From contig JAHLKC010000050.1 in assembly GCA_025449115.1 (NCBI GenBank), positions 179,187-243,186 on the forward strand: DNA of 64,000 bases, read 5' to 3'. Made by a program: the position numbers and the translations under genes. Positions 13,020 to 25,910 of the stretch are shown piece by piece. Within the stretch, counting starts at the first letter, position 1. The number at the start of each line of letters is the position of its first letter. Source of the stretch: Chytridium lagenaria. Its lineage: Eukaryota > Chytridiomycota > Chytridiomycetes > Chytridiales > Chytridiaceae. The notes under the pieces were generated by a model that worked only from the letters and a program-made list of their open reading frames with translations, did no database searches and had not been told where the DNA came from.

Positions 13020-13971
13020 TGTGAAGTTCTCTCTATGGCCCCCTCTGCTAAGCCCCGGCATACAGAGGTAGAGAACCACATAATAGGTGACAAGACTAGC
13101 GTCTAGGAGGTACTCCTAGATCAAGAGTCAAGCCCTATTCTGCCTTTAGTGACAGCGGGGATTTAAGTTGCTGTGGTTCTGCTCTAAAACTAATCTAAAT
13201 GAAAGAAAGGAAGGAAAAAGGAAGGAAAAAGGTACTCAGGCGGAGATCCAACGCGCCAGAGTGGAAGGGTCATCAAGGAGGGAGTCCATCCCGCTCCTAG
13301 TAGTGTACAAGGCCTCGTAATCGCCGCAATAAGCCGTTTTAACATGTTCTCATCTGATCTCTTCTACCTAAGGCCCTGCTCATGCCGCACTCCCACTCAC
13401 AGGCAACTAGATAGCCAGTCATCGCAATCAAGAAAAGAACAGAGGTGGTTATACTACCCAAACCTTCGAAGGAATCATGCCACAGAGGCGTCTATCCAGG
13501 GCTCAGGCCTTCTTAGACTCAAGTGTCTTGGTTCAAGGTGTAGTCTCCCCCAGCGGCGTAATCCCCGAGCGCCCGCAGGTACAACTAAATAACACAATAT
13601 TGAATAACAGAAGAATGAAGAAAGCATGGCCCAAGGGCAGCCATGCCTGGATGTATGGGTGGGATCAATCCAGGACTACAGAGGTGCACGTAAATCTATT
13701 CAACTTTCTACAAATAATAAAACAATACATAAAGGGGAATCAAATAACAACAACAGGCATCTCGACCAACGTGGTAGCATGTCATAAGTTGGCATACCAC
13801 GTCGACCGCCCTTCCTTCTATAAAAACCTCTCTCGTATCTATGGGGAAAAACTATGAAAAACCCCGAGAGGGAAAAGAATGGAACGGGAACAACAAAATA
13901 AGAATAATGGCACGACGTCTATATAAGCGACGCATTCATGCCTCTTGGTGAGGTTATCCAATAATCTCACA
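13020..13971 (-). repeat. LTR2 of the left array (952 bp)
   Basis: The central LTR shared by both units. Variants ccgcGgtac-type, gggcAgcc, cataAAgggg and ccccGa match the LTR at 24958-25910 rather than LTR1. Confidence 0.85.
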
Positions 13972-16827
13972 TGCACCCACACTTGAGAACAAGGTCCCTC
14001 GTGAGTTTTTACGATATAAATATATATATTCATATATAGACTAGTATAGTGTAGTGAATACAAAGTCTTCTAAAGCTAGGGACATCATCATGCTTAGCTA
14101 TTTCCGTGTCTTCACGTGAGAGACAAGTTCTAATGGATTCATATATTGTGAGTCCTTATCACCGTTAATGTCATCATTCACATTAACTCTATCGTCAAGT
14201 TCTACCTCTGGGTCTGGAACTATGACTTCTTCTGACGCTGTGCTGGACAACTCTTGGAAGCCAGCATTATCACTTGCGTCTGTATAGCGAGTTTCTACTT
14301 TCTCGCGTTTAGGTATGCCGTGCTTATCAACATGGGCTAATCGATTAAAGAACTCTTTAACATTGGTCTTGGCAATGCCATTCCAATAATCTCTAACTAT
14401 AGCAGTTGGAATCTCGTGTTATAGCAACCAAGTGTTGTGGTATGGGCCAAAGTTGCAACAGCAACTTCTTCTGGAGTCTGCATCAGGACTACTGTATTAA
14501 CAGAGCTACATATAGCAACTATTACATTAATCAAGTGAGTAAACCACTTATATATAACGCGATAATTCACGTAATTATCATGATAAGTCACGATTATCAT
14601 TTCAATACAACAAAGTATCAAAACCTGCTCGAAAAATAACAACTATACTTAGTACAACAAAATATGCATTCTATCTTCATGTAACGCACTTTACGCTTGA
14701 AAGAAAACTCTCAAACTTGAACGAATTTGTTGTAATAAATCATCTTTAAACTACTTCAAGAAGTCAACTGACGTGTATACATATTCAAACTCATTCTACA
14801 CCACATCTCTGCTCATTGCGCGTTAAGCATCGACGTTAGCAGTCAAGGTTTGTTTATGGTCACTTCTGCTATCTTGTAAGATATTCTAATGTTATTCACA
14901 ACCAATATCAAGGTGTTACTAACAAGAAACACAATCACTATGTATACACATTATCCTCAGATAACGATAAGTTGACTCAGATTCTCAAACGAGAATATGA
15001 CTTTCCAACAGTTCACCCACTCTTTAAAGGAGACACACACATATCCACATAAGGGTGGGAGGGTGAGGAAGTACGCAAAGCATCTGTAACAAAATGAAAA
15101 ATGGCAAAGCCATAATATATTGACATGCACGCATTGCAAGATACATGAGACATAAGCTTTGTTGATGTGGTGTTAATACGTCAACCATAATTGCAACATT
15201 GACCAACACTGACCAGCAGTGTAAGTACAATAAAGTCATAGAGGAAGCAGTGTCCTTAACCAACGGAATCATTCTTCTGTTAAACGGCCCCGGTTCAAGT
15301 TGAGCTCCATAATCAAAGCATATTTATAATAAAAATGCAGATGCGCTATCATTTCTGTGACAAAATAATATCAAGTTATATGATCGTCAAAGTTTCAATA
15401 AGAAGCTTTATATTCTACCATTAGCTAGTGCATATTATGAAAGAAGGCAACGGTAGCACCTTCCTTAAGCCTTATTCCATGAGGCCATGATTTGCTTTGT
15501 TATATTCAAAGTCACAAAAGTGACCTGGTTTTAAACATGAGCAAGGGTTGCTCTGCGCATAAGTAAGACAGATTGCATACATAATTATCGGCAGGTATAA
15601 TGTTATTATATTAGCAACAACTAATTGGATGTGGTGACCCGAAACATTTGTGTTGTTAAGAAATTAACAAATTTGTCAAGCAAAAATGCTGAAGTCCAAT
15701 GCCGACGTTTTTCAAAACGTTATAAGTCTGGAACGGTGCGTCGCCATTTAGCGAGACCTATATAAAAATGATGCCCTCATTGAGGGCTACGTGTATAGAA
15801 ATTTTCAAGTAAAAATCGCGATAAAAATTAACGAAGTAGTAAAACGGCAATTTCGTCGTCAATAATGAATTGATCCAAAAAAACCCAAGACTTTCCAAAG
15901 TATTTCTACATCTTCGAATTATTTGTTAAAGTTGGTATAATGACTTCAAAATTGAAGTCGTATCCTATTTCGAAGATTTGACAAAATTCTTTGCTTCATA
16001 TAAAGTCGAAACGCTGTTTTAAAACTTATTTCAAAAGACTTTCCGGCTCTTCTGGACGATAGCTATCGGAATCACTAAGGTTTTACTGCTGGGGAGCAGC
16101 GGTCGTCAAGATCACAGGCATAAAGATCATAACCTCTGGACCCTGGGGATTGTTGTTAACATTACCAATTTTGTGTAACCTGTTTTGGTAAAAGTGAAAG
16201 TCCAGGACTCATACACAGTAAATAAAGACTGCCTCCTTAACGATTACAAGAGCAATAGGGGGCAAACGTTACCATATTTTACCACGTTTGCGTAGTACTA
16301 CGCCTAATGCCTGTAAAGTTTATAATTATGTAATAAAATGAGTCGAAACGCGATCGAAAAGGTCGAAGTGATAAAAGCATATAGATTCACTTAAAAGTAA
16401 GATTAATACACTAAAAGCTCCTAAAAGCCATAAAAAACCTGAAAGCGTTCTAGGGTACTGATGGTGTCCAGTGTGACAAGGTGGGTGCCATAAAGACAAC
16501 CAGTGCCAGCTCCATGACAGAGCTTTATGTGTCAGCAAGGCCTCGCGTGTCAACAAACCAAGAATACCTGCCAGCAGGGATATATGATAATAGATTAGCT
16601 AATGCAGCAACATCCTCATGCCTCTAAGCCTTCATTGGTGTGTTACACAAGTTTTACAAGGGTGGTTCAACAAGTATAACTCACACAAAACCCGATCTTC
16701 GACACAGGATAAGTAGAGAATGACGATAGCGAAACGACGCCCCGACTTGTAGCTTTCATATGATATAAGATGAATAAAATATGATTAATAGAAGAAACGA
16801 AACCACATATTTGGTTGGGCCCCCATC
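13972..16827 (-). other. internal region 2 of the LTR element
   Basis: A second copy of the internal region, closely similar to 10120-13019 up to about 16.2 kb. Beyond that it accumulates many 1-4 nt deletions relative to the sister copies, continuing into LTR3. No coding motifs. Confidence 0.75.
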
Positions 16828-17691
16828 TGTAAGTTCACTCTATGGCCTCTTGCTAAGCCCGCATACAGAGGTAGAGAACCACACAATAGGTGACAAGACT
16901 AGCGTCTAGGAGTATCCTAGATCAAGAGTCAAGCCTATTCTGCCTTAGTGAAGGGATTTAGTTGCTGTGGTTCTGCTCTAATATAATCTAAATGAAAAAA
17001 GGAAAAAAGGAAGGAAAAGGTACTCAGCGAGATAACGCAGAGTGGAGGGGTATCAGAGGGATCATCCCTCTAGTAGGTAAAGGCTCGTAATCGCCGGAAT
17101 AAGCCGTTTTAACATGTTCTCATTGATCTCTTCTACCTAAGCTGCTCATGCCACTCCCACTCACAGCAACTAGATAGCCAGTCATCGAATCAAAAAAGAC
17201 AGAGTGGTTATACTACCAAACCTTCGAAGGAATATCCACAGGCGTTATCCAGGGCTAGCTTCTTAGACTCAAGTGTCTGTTCAAGGTGTAGTTCCCCAGC
17301 GCGTAATCCCCGAGCCCCGCAAGTACAACTAAATAACACAATATTGAATAACAAAGAATGAAGAAAGCATGGCCCAAGGGCCATCCTGGATGTATGGGTA
17401 GGATCAATCAGGACTACAGGTGCACGTAAATCTATTCAACTTTCTACAAATAATAAAACAATACATAATGGGAACAAATAAAACAACAGGCATCTCGACC
17501 AACGTGTAGCTTCATAAGTTGGCATACCACGTCGACCGCCTTCTTCTATAAAACCTCTTCGTATCTATGGGGAAAAACTATGAAAAACCGAGAGGGAAAA
17601 GAATGGAAGGGAACAACAAATAAGAATAATGGCACGACGTCTATATAAGCACGCATTCATGCCTCTTGGTGAGGTATCCAATAATCTCACA
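16828..17691 (-). repeat. LTR3 of the left array, eroded (864 bp)
   Basis: Recognisable along its whole length but about 88 bases shorter than the other LTRs through many scattered small deletions, with few substitutions. It ends CTCACA and is followed by the gctt duplication. Confidence 0.8.
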
Positions 17692-17860
17692 GCTTGCAAC
17701 ACCTTCTAATTTTCTTACCAGACACTCCACGAATGCTTTACAAGTTTGTGATGTGGATCAACAAGCCTTTAAAGATGGACTCAAGACTGCTATCGGAGTG
17801 ATTCATGCAGAGAATACTCGATGTTAAAATTGGACGTGGAGAAATTGCGAAATGTATTGA
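17692..17860 (+). pseudogene. pogo-like transposase, 3' part
   Basis: Continues the transposase interrupted at 9168. Within one 1-nt shift it reads as the usual stretch after the second Asp: FLPDTP, then LQVCDV, then NKP/KDGLKTAI. This contains the region where the third acidic residue of a DDE transposase is expected. A frame ends at about 17826. The gctt at 17692-17695 is the target duplication. Sequence downstream to about 18.5 kb may be the transposon's 3' end. Confidence 0.65.
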
Positions 17861-19979
17861 TAGTGGTGGAAAGGCATAACAGCGGATTGCATCATTAATA
17901 CTTACCGCATATATTCTTGTCGTTTATAAAACTACCCATTAACAAATTGTAAACGCACTGTCTTTCAATATATGTTTTATTACTTTCAATCAAATACATT
18001 ACTCAAAGCCTGGAACATCATCAAGAAGGAGACACTAGGACACGCGTTCGTAAGAAAGCCGCATGTTTGCATTTCAGATAGCTGTTTCAATTACAATTTG
18101 GGCAACTTGTGTTGAAGGCTTCTGCCATTAAGAAAGCACGCGGCAGAAACCCATAGTCTAAGATCGTTGAAAAAACAAATTCCGACTTCAACGAAATCCC
18201 GCAGGGTTTGCGATCTTCATGTACCGCACATAAGCACCATGTTCGCTTGTGAAGCCCGACATGAGAATAAGATTTGATGCTTTTCCAGCGACCGTTGTGT
18301 ATCAATGATGGATTTGTTGATGGCGAGCATGGATGCTATTACCCTTGACTTTTCTCTTCGACGAAGTTGTCAGTGTCTGTATTACATCAAGTATTACAAG
18401 TGAGCAAAAAAAAATTATTGCAGATATTAATAGAATCTGGCTTGTAATTAAATTGTCGTTGCTTGCCCTATAGAAAAAAGTGTTGCTTTCATTGAAATTA
18501 GGTAGTAACCATCGGCAGGGCTGTATCGCACATACTATTGGATTCCGGTAATTAATTCCGTTGTTAGACGCACATTGTTTAACAAGGCTTACAGATTCCT
18601 ACTTCCCAATGGAGCAAGCTTATTACACAATAATGATTGTTGGGCCATGCATCAAAAATCGGTCTGGGTGAATGTTGGTCTGATGTTCCAAAGAAACGAG
18701 CCATTTTCCCGTTGACAGCAATTGTCGCGTAATGAAAATTGATGGTTTTCCAATACAAACTCGTAGAGAATTTCCGTGACAAGCCAATAGTTTTCGCTGT
18801 GTGCTACTATTGTACAATAGGTTTCAAAGTTGTAAATAATACCATCATTAAACGCAAAGCTATGCATAGTCGAACTCAAAGTTTTGGTTAAACAAAATGC
18901 ACCATGAGCCCACATTGACGATTATTTGGAGACATCACCGTCTAAGTCAGTGATAACTTTGCGATCTCAATTCTCACTACAGTTTCTTATAGAAGTGTAC
19001 ATGCAGATATTAAAATGGTTGCTGTTGTTTACCATGAACTTTGATACATCAAGTTAACTAGGGCATCAGTTTACAATGTTTTGTCCACAACAGAAAGTGG
19101 CAGGTTATTGTTAACATAAAATGGAAATGGAGTCTCCAAGCTTTCAGTGTTGAGCTTTATCTAAAAACTTGAATAAAATAATGAAAGCAAACATTACGGA
19201 GCAATAGAAGATGATTAATAGTTGCTGTAACGCATATGATCCTTGTTTTTTGCTGTGGATTTCGATTCATGAAATCGTAAAGGTGATCAAAGAAGAGGTG
19301 CTTTGTGCTTTTGTCCTTTTGTTTTACGAATTTCGAACAAAGTCACTCAGTCCTGGTTACGCTTGCGCCTACTTTGGATGCTGGCATTCATATTTGTCGC
19401 ATTCGTTGGGCAGTCAATAAAATGACCATGCAATGCTTTGCTTTCGCTTTTTGCCACACCTCTAAGATAAGCGGCTACTGCATTGTGACACTATCAAGGG
19501 ACAATGCTGCTATACCCCATCATCCGTCTCATCACCGATACACGATCATCAATTTAATAATATGTTTTATAATATGAATGCACTAAAAGTAGTTACATCT
19601 TCGGGTTACTTCTTATCTAAATTCTACACACATCAAAACATCATCGATCGTGATGTTTTGATAGGTCTCGATTTTTTTACTATTTGGGCCGAAGCCGACC
19701 CGAAGCCGACCCAAAAAGTCGGAACGGTTTTCGGCTAGAGGATGAAACCAAAACCCGGTGGACCGGCCAACAGGCCTACCAGCAGCTGACGAGAAGCACC
19801 AAGTTAAATAGAAAACAGATATTGCAAAACAGAAATTGCTTGGCAATAGTTTCACAAAGAAGCTTTGTTGTTGATAAACACGTTGGAAGGCGTTGCAACA
19901 AAAGGAATTCAGCTGGTCCCAAATGACCCAAGGAATCAAAAAACAAAGGTAATGAAAACATAACTACGCACAGAACATC
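17861..19979. other. unassigned repeat-derived stretch
   Basis: No recognisable gene. Minus-strand frames at 18087-18305 and 18652-18915 and a plus frame at 19211-19420 are short and unrecognised. The inverted-repeat half-sites related to 7696-7753 occur at about 18457 and 18606, and the gatgttccaa phrase shared with 6641 lies near 18692. A GC-richer block with repeated cgaagccgaccc is at 19686-19715. Confidence 0.4.
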
Positions 19980-21075
19980 ATGATGTTTAAGGTATTTCTG
20001 GTGCTCACGAGCAAGGACGGCAGCACCAGGGGAATAAGACCGACCTGGAGGCTTGAAGAGGGGAGGTGCCAGAGATATCAACACAGCATGGTGCCCGTGA
20101 GACCAGTGGGGAACAAATATCAGCAGGGCAGAGAGCGACTCCAGTGGAGGAGGGAAGGAGACTTTCCATGCTCAGGTTCAGGAGTGCATGGGATGCCAGC
20201 AGAACGCGCAAGAACAACCAATCTCTCACCATGTGATGGACATATTGAGCCCAAGGGAGCCGTGGCAATAGAGGGCATGGTCGCCATTGGTGTCTAAGGG
20301 AGCCTGGTAGGAGCGGAGGAGTGTGGGCCTGGTGATGGAGTGAGGGAAAGGGGAAGGCAGCAACCACGTCAGCAAGCAGGAGAAGGATTCCCTCCAATTA
20401 GGCATTCCAGGTGGACAAGGTGGTGCGGATGGAGGCAGATTGATGACTATGGCAAATGCGGCAAGGGACCTGGTGCAGAACACAGGGAAACAGAAGCAAG
20501 CAAACCCACGCAGCTACTGAAGTGGGAGATGTAGAGATAGCGTCCAGGAAAGAAGGGTAAGCATCACCAACGGGAGGGTGCAATGCACAAGGCAGGCTAA
20601 AACCGGTCGGGACCTGACGGCAAATAGCAGGTTCCAGCAAAGAAACATCCACTGAGCGGCACCGCAGGGGGGGAGGAAGCAGTAAAAAGAAGGGGATGGA
20701 GAGGTCCTGAATGCTCTCATCAGTTAGCCAAGCCAAGTGACAACCAGGGGTAGGGCAACGGGTCTGGATGGCAGCCTTGAGGGCCCAAAAATGACGGCAA
20801 TTACAACAGAAGAGACCGGGGCAAGGAGGAGCCAAGAGACAGCAGAAAGAAGAAGAGAACATTAGCATTAGAAAATTAAAGAGAGAGGTTATTGGTTTGG
20901 TGGGAGGACTTGAGGTGGAGGCGATCACCCTCCATGCCGTAATGCCATGGCCGCAAGGACAATTATGGAGGCCTAGGTCATAGTTGCTACTTTCCGTCCT
21001 CCACCTCCCACACTGGGCCCTGACTGACCCGACCTGGCTGCGACCAACACTGGCAATGAAACTGGGAAGTGCCAC
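19980..21075 (-). pseudogene. fragment of unknown repeat-like ORF, distal part
   Basis: A minus-strand frame of 240 codons (20398-21120, partly reading into the LTR) carries a Cys/His cluster (CNCRHFWALKA..., then CPTPGCH) but no family I can name. Base composition is more GC-rich than the neighbouring LTR DNA. It and the block at 25911-26696 flank the opposite-strand LTR element and share its ccac duplication, so they were one sequence before the insertion. It may be the structural ORF of another retroelement; no RT domain is visible. Confidence 0.4.
21072..21075. repeat. target-site duplication ccac, left copy
   Basis: ccac precedes TGTGAGA at 21076 and recurs directly after the other LTR at 25911-25914. 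Confidence 0.75.
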
Positions 21076-22027
21076 TGTGAGATTATTGGATAACCTCACC
21101 AAGAGGCATGAATGCGTCACTTATATAGACGTCGTGCCCTTATTCTTATTTTGTTGTTCCCGTTCCATTCTTTTCCCTCTCTGGGTTTTTCATAGTTTTT
21201 CCCCATAGATACGAGAGAGGTTTTTATAGAAGGAAGGGCGGTCGACGTGGTATGCCAACTTATGACATGCTACCACGTTGGTCGAGATGCCTGTTGTTGT
21301 TATTTGATTCCCCTTTATGTATTGTTTTATTATTTGTAGAAAGTTGAATAGATTTACGTGCACCTCTGTAGTCCTGGATTGATCCCACCCATACATCCAG
21401 GCATGGCCGCCCTTGGGCCATGCTTTCTTCATTCTTCTGTTATTCAATATTGTGTTATTTAGTTGTACTTGCGGGCGCTCGGGGATTACGCCGCTGGGGG
21501 AGACTACACCTTGAACCAAGACACTTGAGTCTAAGAAGGCCTGAGCCCTGGATAGACGCCTCTGTGGCATGATTCCTTCGAAGGTTTGGGTAGTATAACC
21601 ACCTCTGTTCTTTTCTTGATTGCGATGACTGGCTATCTAGTTGCCTGTGAGTGGGAGTGCGGCATGAGCAGGGCCTTAGGTAGAAGAGATCAGATGAGAA
21701 CATGTTAAAACGGCTTATTGCGGCGATTACGAGGCCTTGTACACTACTAGGAGCGGGATGGACTCCCTCCTTGATGACCCTTCCACTCTGGCGCGTTGGA
21801 TCTCCGCCTGAGTACCTTTTTCCTTCCTTTTTCCTTCCTTTCTTTCATTTAGATTAGTTTTAGAGCAGAACCACAGCAACTTAAATCCCCGCTGTCACTA
21901 AAGGCAGAATAGGGCTTGACTCTTGATCTAGGAGTACCTCCTAGACGCTAGTCTTGTCACCTATTATGTGGTTCTCTACCTCTGTATGCCGGGGCTTAGC
22001 AGAGGGGGCCATAGAGAGAACTTCACA
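21076..22027 (+). repeat. left LTR of the single element (952 bp)
   Basis: Starts TGTGAGATTATTGG and ends CTTCACA. A TATA-like cttatatag lies about 45 bp from the start. Its variants at three diagnostic sites match LTR1 of the left array. Confidence 0.85.
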
Positions 22028-24957
22028 GATGGGGGCCCAACCAAATATGGTGGTTTCGGTTTCTTCTACTAATCATATTTTATTGATCTTTATATCATAT
22101 GAAAGCTACGAGTCGGGGCGTCGTTTGCGCTATCGTCCCACGTCTCTACCGTATCCGTCGTCGAGAGATCGCGGTTTTTGTGTTGTGAGTTATACATTTG
22201 TTTGCAACCACCCCTTGTCAAAACTTGTGTAACGACACCCAGTGAAGGCCTCCTAGGAGGCATGAGGGATGTTGTGCAAGCTAGATCTACTTTGATCCAT
22301 TGACGACCCTGCTGGCAGGGTAGTCTTTGGGTCTTGTTGACACGCGAGGGCGACCTGAGCACATAAAGGGCCTCTGTCATGGAGGCCTGGCACTGGGTTT
22401 GTCTTTATGGCACCCCGCCACCTTTGTCAACACTGGACTACCATCCAGTACCCTAGAACGCTTTCAGCGTTTTTTATGGCTTTTAGGAGCCTTTTAGTGT
22501 ATTAGATCTTACTTTTAAGTGAGATCTATATGCTTTTATCACTTCGACGCTTTTTCGATTGCGCGTTTCGCACTCATTTTTATTACTATAATTATGAAAC
22601 TTTACAGGCATGTAGTGCGTAGTACTACGCAAACGGTGGTAAAATATGGTAACGTTTGCGCCCCTATTGCTCTTGTAATCGTTAAGGAGGCAGTCTTTAT
22701 TTACTGTGGTATGAGTCCTGGACTTTCACTTTTACCAAAACAGGTTACACAAAATTGGTAATGTTAACAACAATCCCCAGGGTCCAGAGGTTATGATCTT
22801 TATGCCTGTGATCTTGACGACCGCTGCTCCCCAGCAGTAAAACCTTAGTGATTCCGATAGCTATCGTCCAGAAGAGCCGGAAAGTCTTTTTAAATAAGTT
22901 TTAAAACAGCGTTTCGACTTTATGAAGAAAGAATTTTGTCAAATCTTCGAAATAGGATTTCGACTTCAATCCCAAGTCATTTATACCAGATTCGACAAAT
23001 AATTCGAAGATGTAGAAATACTTTGGAAAGTCTTGGGTTTTTTTGATCAATTCATTATTGACGACGAACTTGCCGTTTTACTACTTCGTTAATTTTTATC
23101 GCGATTTTTACTTGAAAATTTCCATACACGTAGCCCTCAATGAGGGCATCATTTTTATATAGGTCTCGCTATATGGCGACGCACCGTTCCAGACTTATAA
23201 CGTTTTGAAAAACGTCGGCATTGGACTTCAGCATTTTTGCTTGACAAATTTGTTAATTTCTTAACAACACAAATGTTTCGGGTCACCACATCCAATTAGT
23301 TGTTGCTAATATAATAACACGGTTATACCTGCCGATAATTATGTATGCAATCTGTCTTACTTATGCACAGCGCAACCCTTTGCTCACTGTTTAAAACCGG
23401 TCACTTTTGTGACTTTGAATATAACAAAGCAAATCATGGCCTCATGGTAATAAGGCTTAAGGAAGGTGCCACCGTTGCCTTCTTTCATAATATGCACTAG
23501 CTAATGGTAGAATATAAAGCTTCTTATTGAAACTTTGACGATCATATAACTTGATATTATTTTTGTCACAGAAATGATAGCGCATCTGCATTTTTTTATA
23601 AATATGCTTTGATTATGGAGCTCAACTTGAACCGGGGCCGTTTAACAGAAGAATGATTCCGTTGGTTAAGGACTGCTTCCTCTGACTTTATTGTACTTAC
23701 ACTGCTGGTCAGTGTTGGTCAATGTTGCAATTATGGTTGACGTATTAACACCATATCAACAAAGCTTTATGTCTCATGTATCTTGCAATGCGTGCATGTC
23801 AATATATTATGGCTTTGCCATTTATCATTTTGTTGGAGACGCTTTGCGCGTACTTCCTCACCCTCCCACCCTTATGTGGATATGTGTGTGTTCTTTAAAG
23901 AGTGGGTGAACTGTTGGAGAGTCATATTCTCGTTTGAGAATCTGAGTCAACTTATCGTTATCTGCGATAATGTGTATAAACATAGTGATTGTGTTTCTTG
24001 TTAATAACACCTTGATATTGGTTGTTAATAACATTAGAATATCTTACAAGATAGCAGAAGTGACCATAAACAAACTTGACTACTAACGTCGATGCTTAAC
24101 GCGCAATGAGCAGAGATGTGGAGTAGAATAAGTTTGATATGTATACACGTCAGTTAAACTTCTTGAAGTAGTTTAAAGATGATTTATTACAACAAATTCG
24201 TTCAAGTTTGAGAGTTTTCTTTCAAGCGTAAAGTGCGTTACGTGAAGATAGGATCTGAGGAGTGAGCCTATTTTTGTACTAAGTATAGTTGTTATATTTT
24301 GAGCAGTTTTGATACTTTGTTGTATTGAAATAATAATTACGTGACTTATCATGATAATTACGTGAATTATCGCGTTATATATATTTTGTTTACTTACTTG
24401 ATTAATGTAATAGTTGCTATAAGTAGCTCTGTTAATACAGTAGTCCTGATAGACTCAAGAAGAAGTTGCTATTGCAACTTTGGCCCATACCACAACACTT
24501 GGTTGCTATAACACGAGATTCCTTCCGCAATAGTTAGAGATTATTGGAATGGCGTGGCCAAGACAAATGTTAAAGAGTTCTTTAAACGATTAGCCCATGT
24601 TGATAAGCACGGCATACCTAAACGCGAGAAATTAGAAACTCGCTATACAGACGCAAGTGATAATGCTGGCTTCCAAGAGTTGTCCAGCACAGCGTCAGAA
24701 GAAGTCATAGTTCCAGACCCAGAGGTAGAACTTGACGATAGAGTTAATGTGATGATGACATTAACGGTGATATGGACTCACAATATGAATCCAATAGAAC
24801 TTGTCTCTCACGTGAAGACACGGAAATAGCTAAGCATGATGATGTACCCTTAGCTTTAGAAGACTTTGTATTCACTACACTATACTAGTCTATATAAGAA
24901 TATATATATTTATATCGTAAAAACTCACGAGGGACCTTGTTCTCAAGTGTGGGTGCA
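22028..24957 (+). other. internal region of the single LTR element
   Basis: Reverse complement of the left array's internal regions, with minor differences such as the altered stretch near 24,245-24,275. The only coding-like trace is the frame at 24554-24829 (91 codons, starting MAKTNVKEFFKRL), also found at 10314-10526 in the left array. No retroviral enzyme motif. Confidence 0.75.
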
Positions 24958-25910
24958 TGTGAGATTATTGGATAACCTCACCAAGAGGCATGAATGCGTC
25001 GCTTATATAGACGTCGTGCCCTTATTCTTATTTTGTTGTTCCCGTTCCATTCTTTTCCCTCTCGGGGTTTTTCATAGTTTTTCCCCATAGATACGAGAGA
25101 GGTTTTTATAGAAGGAAGGGCGGTCGACGTGGTATGCCAACTTATGACATGCTACCACGTTGGTCGAGATGCCTGTTGTTGTTATTTGATTCCCCTTTAT
25201 GTATTGTTTTATTATTTGTAGAAAGTTGAATAGATTTACGTGCACCTCTGTAGTCCTGGATTGATCCCACCCATACATCCAGGCATGGCTGCCCTTGGGC
25301 CATGCTTTCTTCATTCTTCTGTTATTCAATATTGTGTTATTTAGTTGTACCTGCGGGCGCTCGGGGATTACGCCGCTGGGGGAGACTACACCTTGAACCA
25401 AGACACTTGAGTCTAAGAAGGCCTGAGCCCTGGATAGACGCCTCTGTGGCATGATTCCTTCGAAGGTTTGGGTAGTATAACCACCTCTGTTCTTTTCTTG
25501 ATTGCGATGACTGGCTATCTAGTTGCCTGTGAGTGGGAGTGCGGCATGAGCAGGGCCTTAGGTAGAAGAGATCAGATGAGAACATGTTAAAACGGCTTAT
25601 TGCGGCGATTACGAGGCCTTGTACACTACTAGGAGCGGGATGGACTCCCTCCTTGATGACCCTTCCACTCTGGCGCGTTGGATCTCCGCCTGAGTACCTT
25701 TTTCCTTCCTTTTTCCTTCCTTTCTTTCATTTAGATTAGTTTTAGAAGCAGAACCACAGCAACTTAAATCCCCGCTGTCACTAAAGGCAGAATAGGGCTT
25801 GACTCTTGATCTAGGAGTACCTCCTAGACGCTAGTCTTGTCACCTATTATGTGGTTCTCTACCTCTGTATGCCGGGGCTTAGCAGAGGGGGCCATAGAGA
25901 GAACTTCACA
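24958..25910 (+). repeat. right LTR of the single element (953 bp)
   Basis: TGTGAGA...CTTCACA, followed by ccac. It shares diagnostic variants with LTR2 of the left array rather than with its own partner LTR. Confidence 0.85.

Larger units (their letters stand above)
9169..17691 (-). mobile_element. non-coding LTR retroelement array: LTR1-internal-LTR2-internal-LTR3
   Basis: Three LTRs in the same orientation enclose two internal regions of about 2.9 kb; the repeat period is 3.85 kb. The LTRs run TGTGA...TCACA. No gag, protease, RT or integrase motif was found in either internal region, so this looks like a large non-autonomous derivative (LARD-like). The sense is inferred as minus: on that strand the LTR has a TATA-like cttatatag about 45 bp from its start, and the internal end beginning ga-TGGGGGCCCAACC resembles a tRNA primer-binding site. 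The whole array is bounded by gctt duplications inside a pogo-like transposase. Confidence 0.8.
21076..25910 (+). mobile_element. non-coding LTR retroelement, single full copy
   Basis: The same element as the 9169-17691 array in the opposite orientation: LTR 21076-22027, internal region 22028-24957, LTR 24958-25910, with a 4-bp ccac duplication. After the left LTR comes ga-TGGGGGCCCAACC, a primer-binding-site-like stretch starting TGG two bases from the LTR. A purine-rich agtgtgggtg precedes the right LTR. No gag-pol motifs are present, so mobilisation would need proteins from another element. Confidence 0.82.

Noticed and set aside
9625..25452. 126-, 82- and 74-codon open frames repeated at 9625, 13477, 21190-21570 and 25072-25452
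   Set aside because: They lie inside the LTRs. Their conservation only reflects near-identity of the LTR copies, and they match no protein family.
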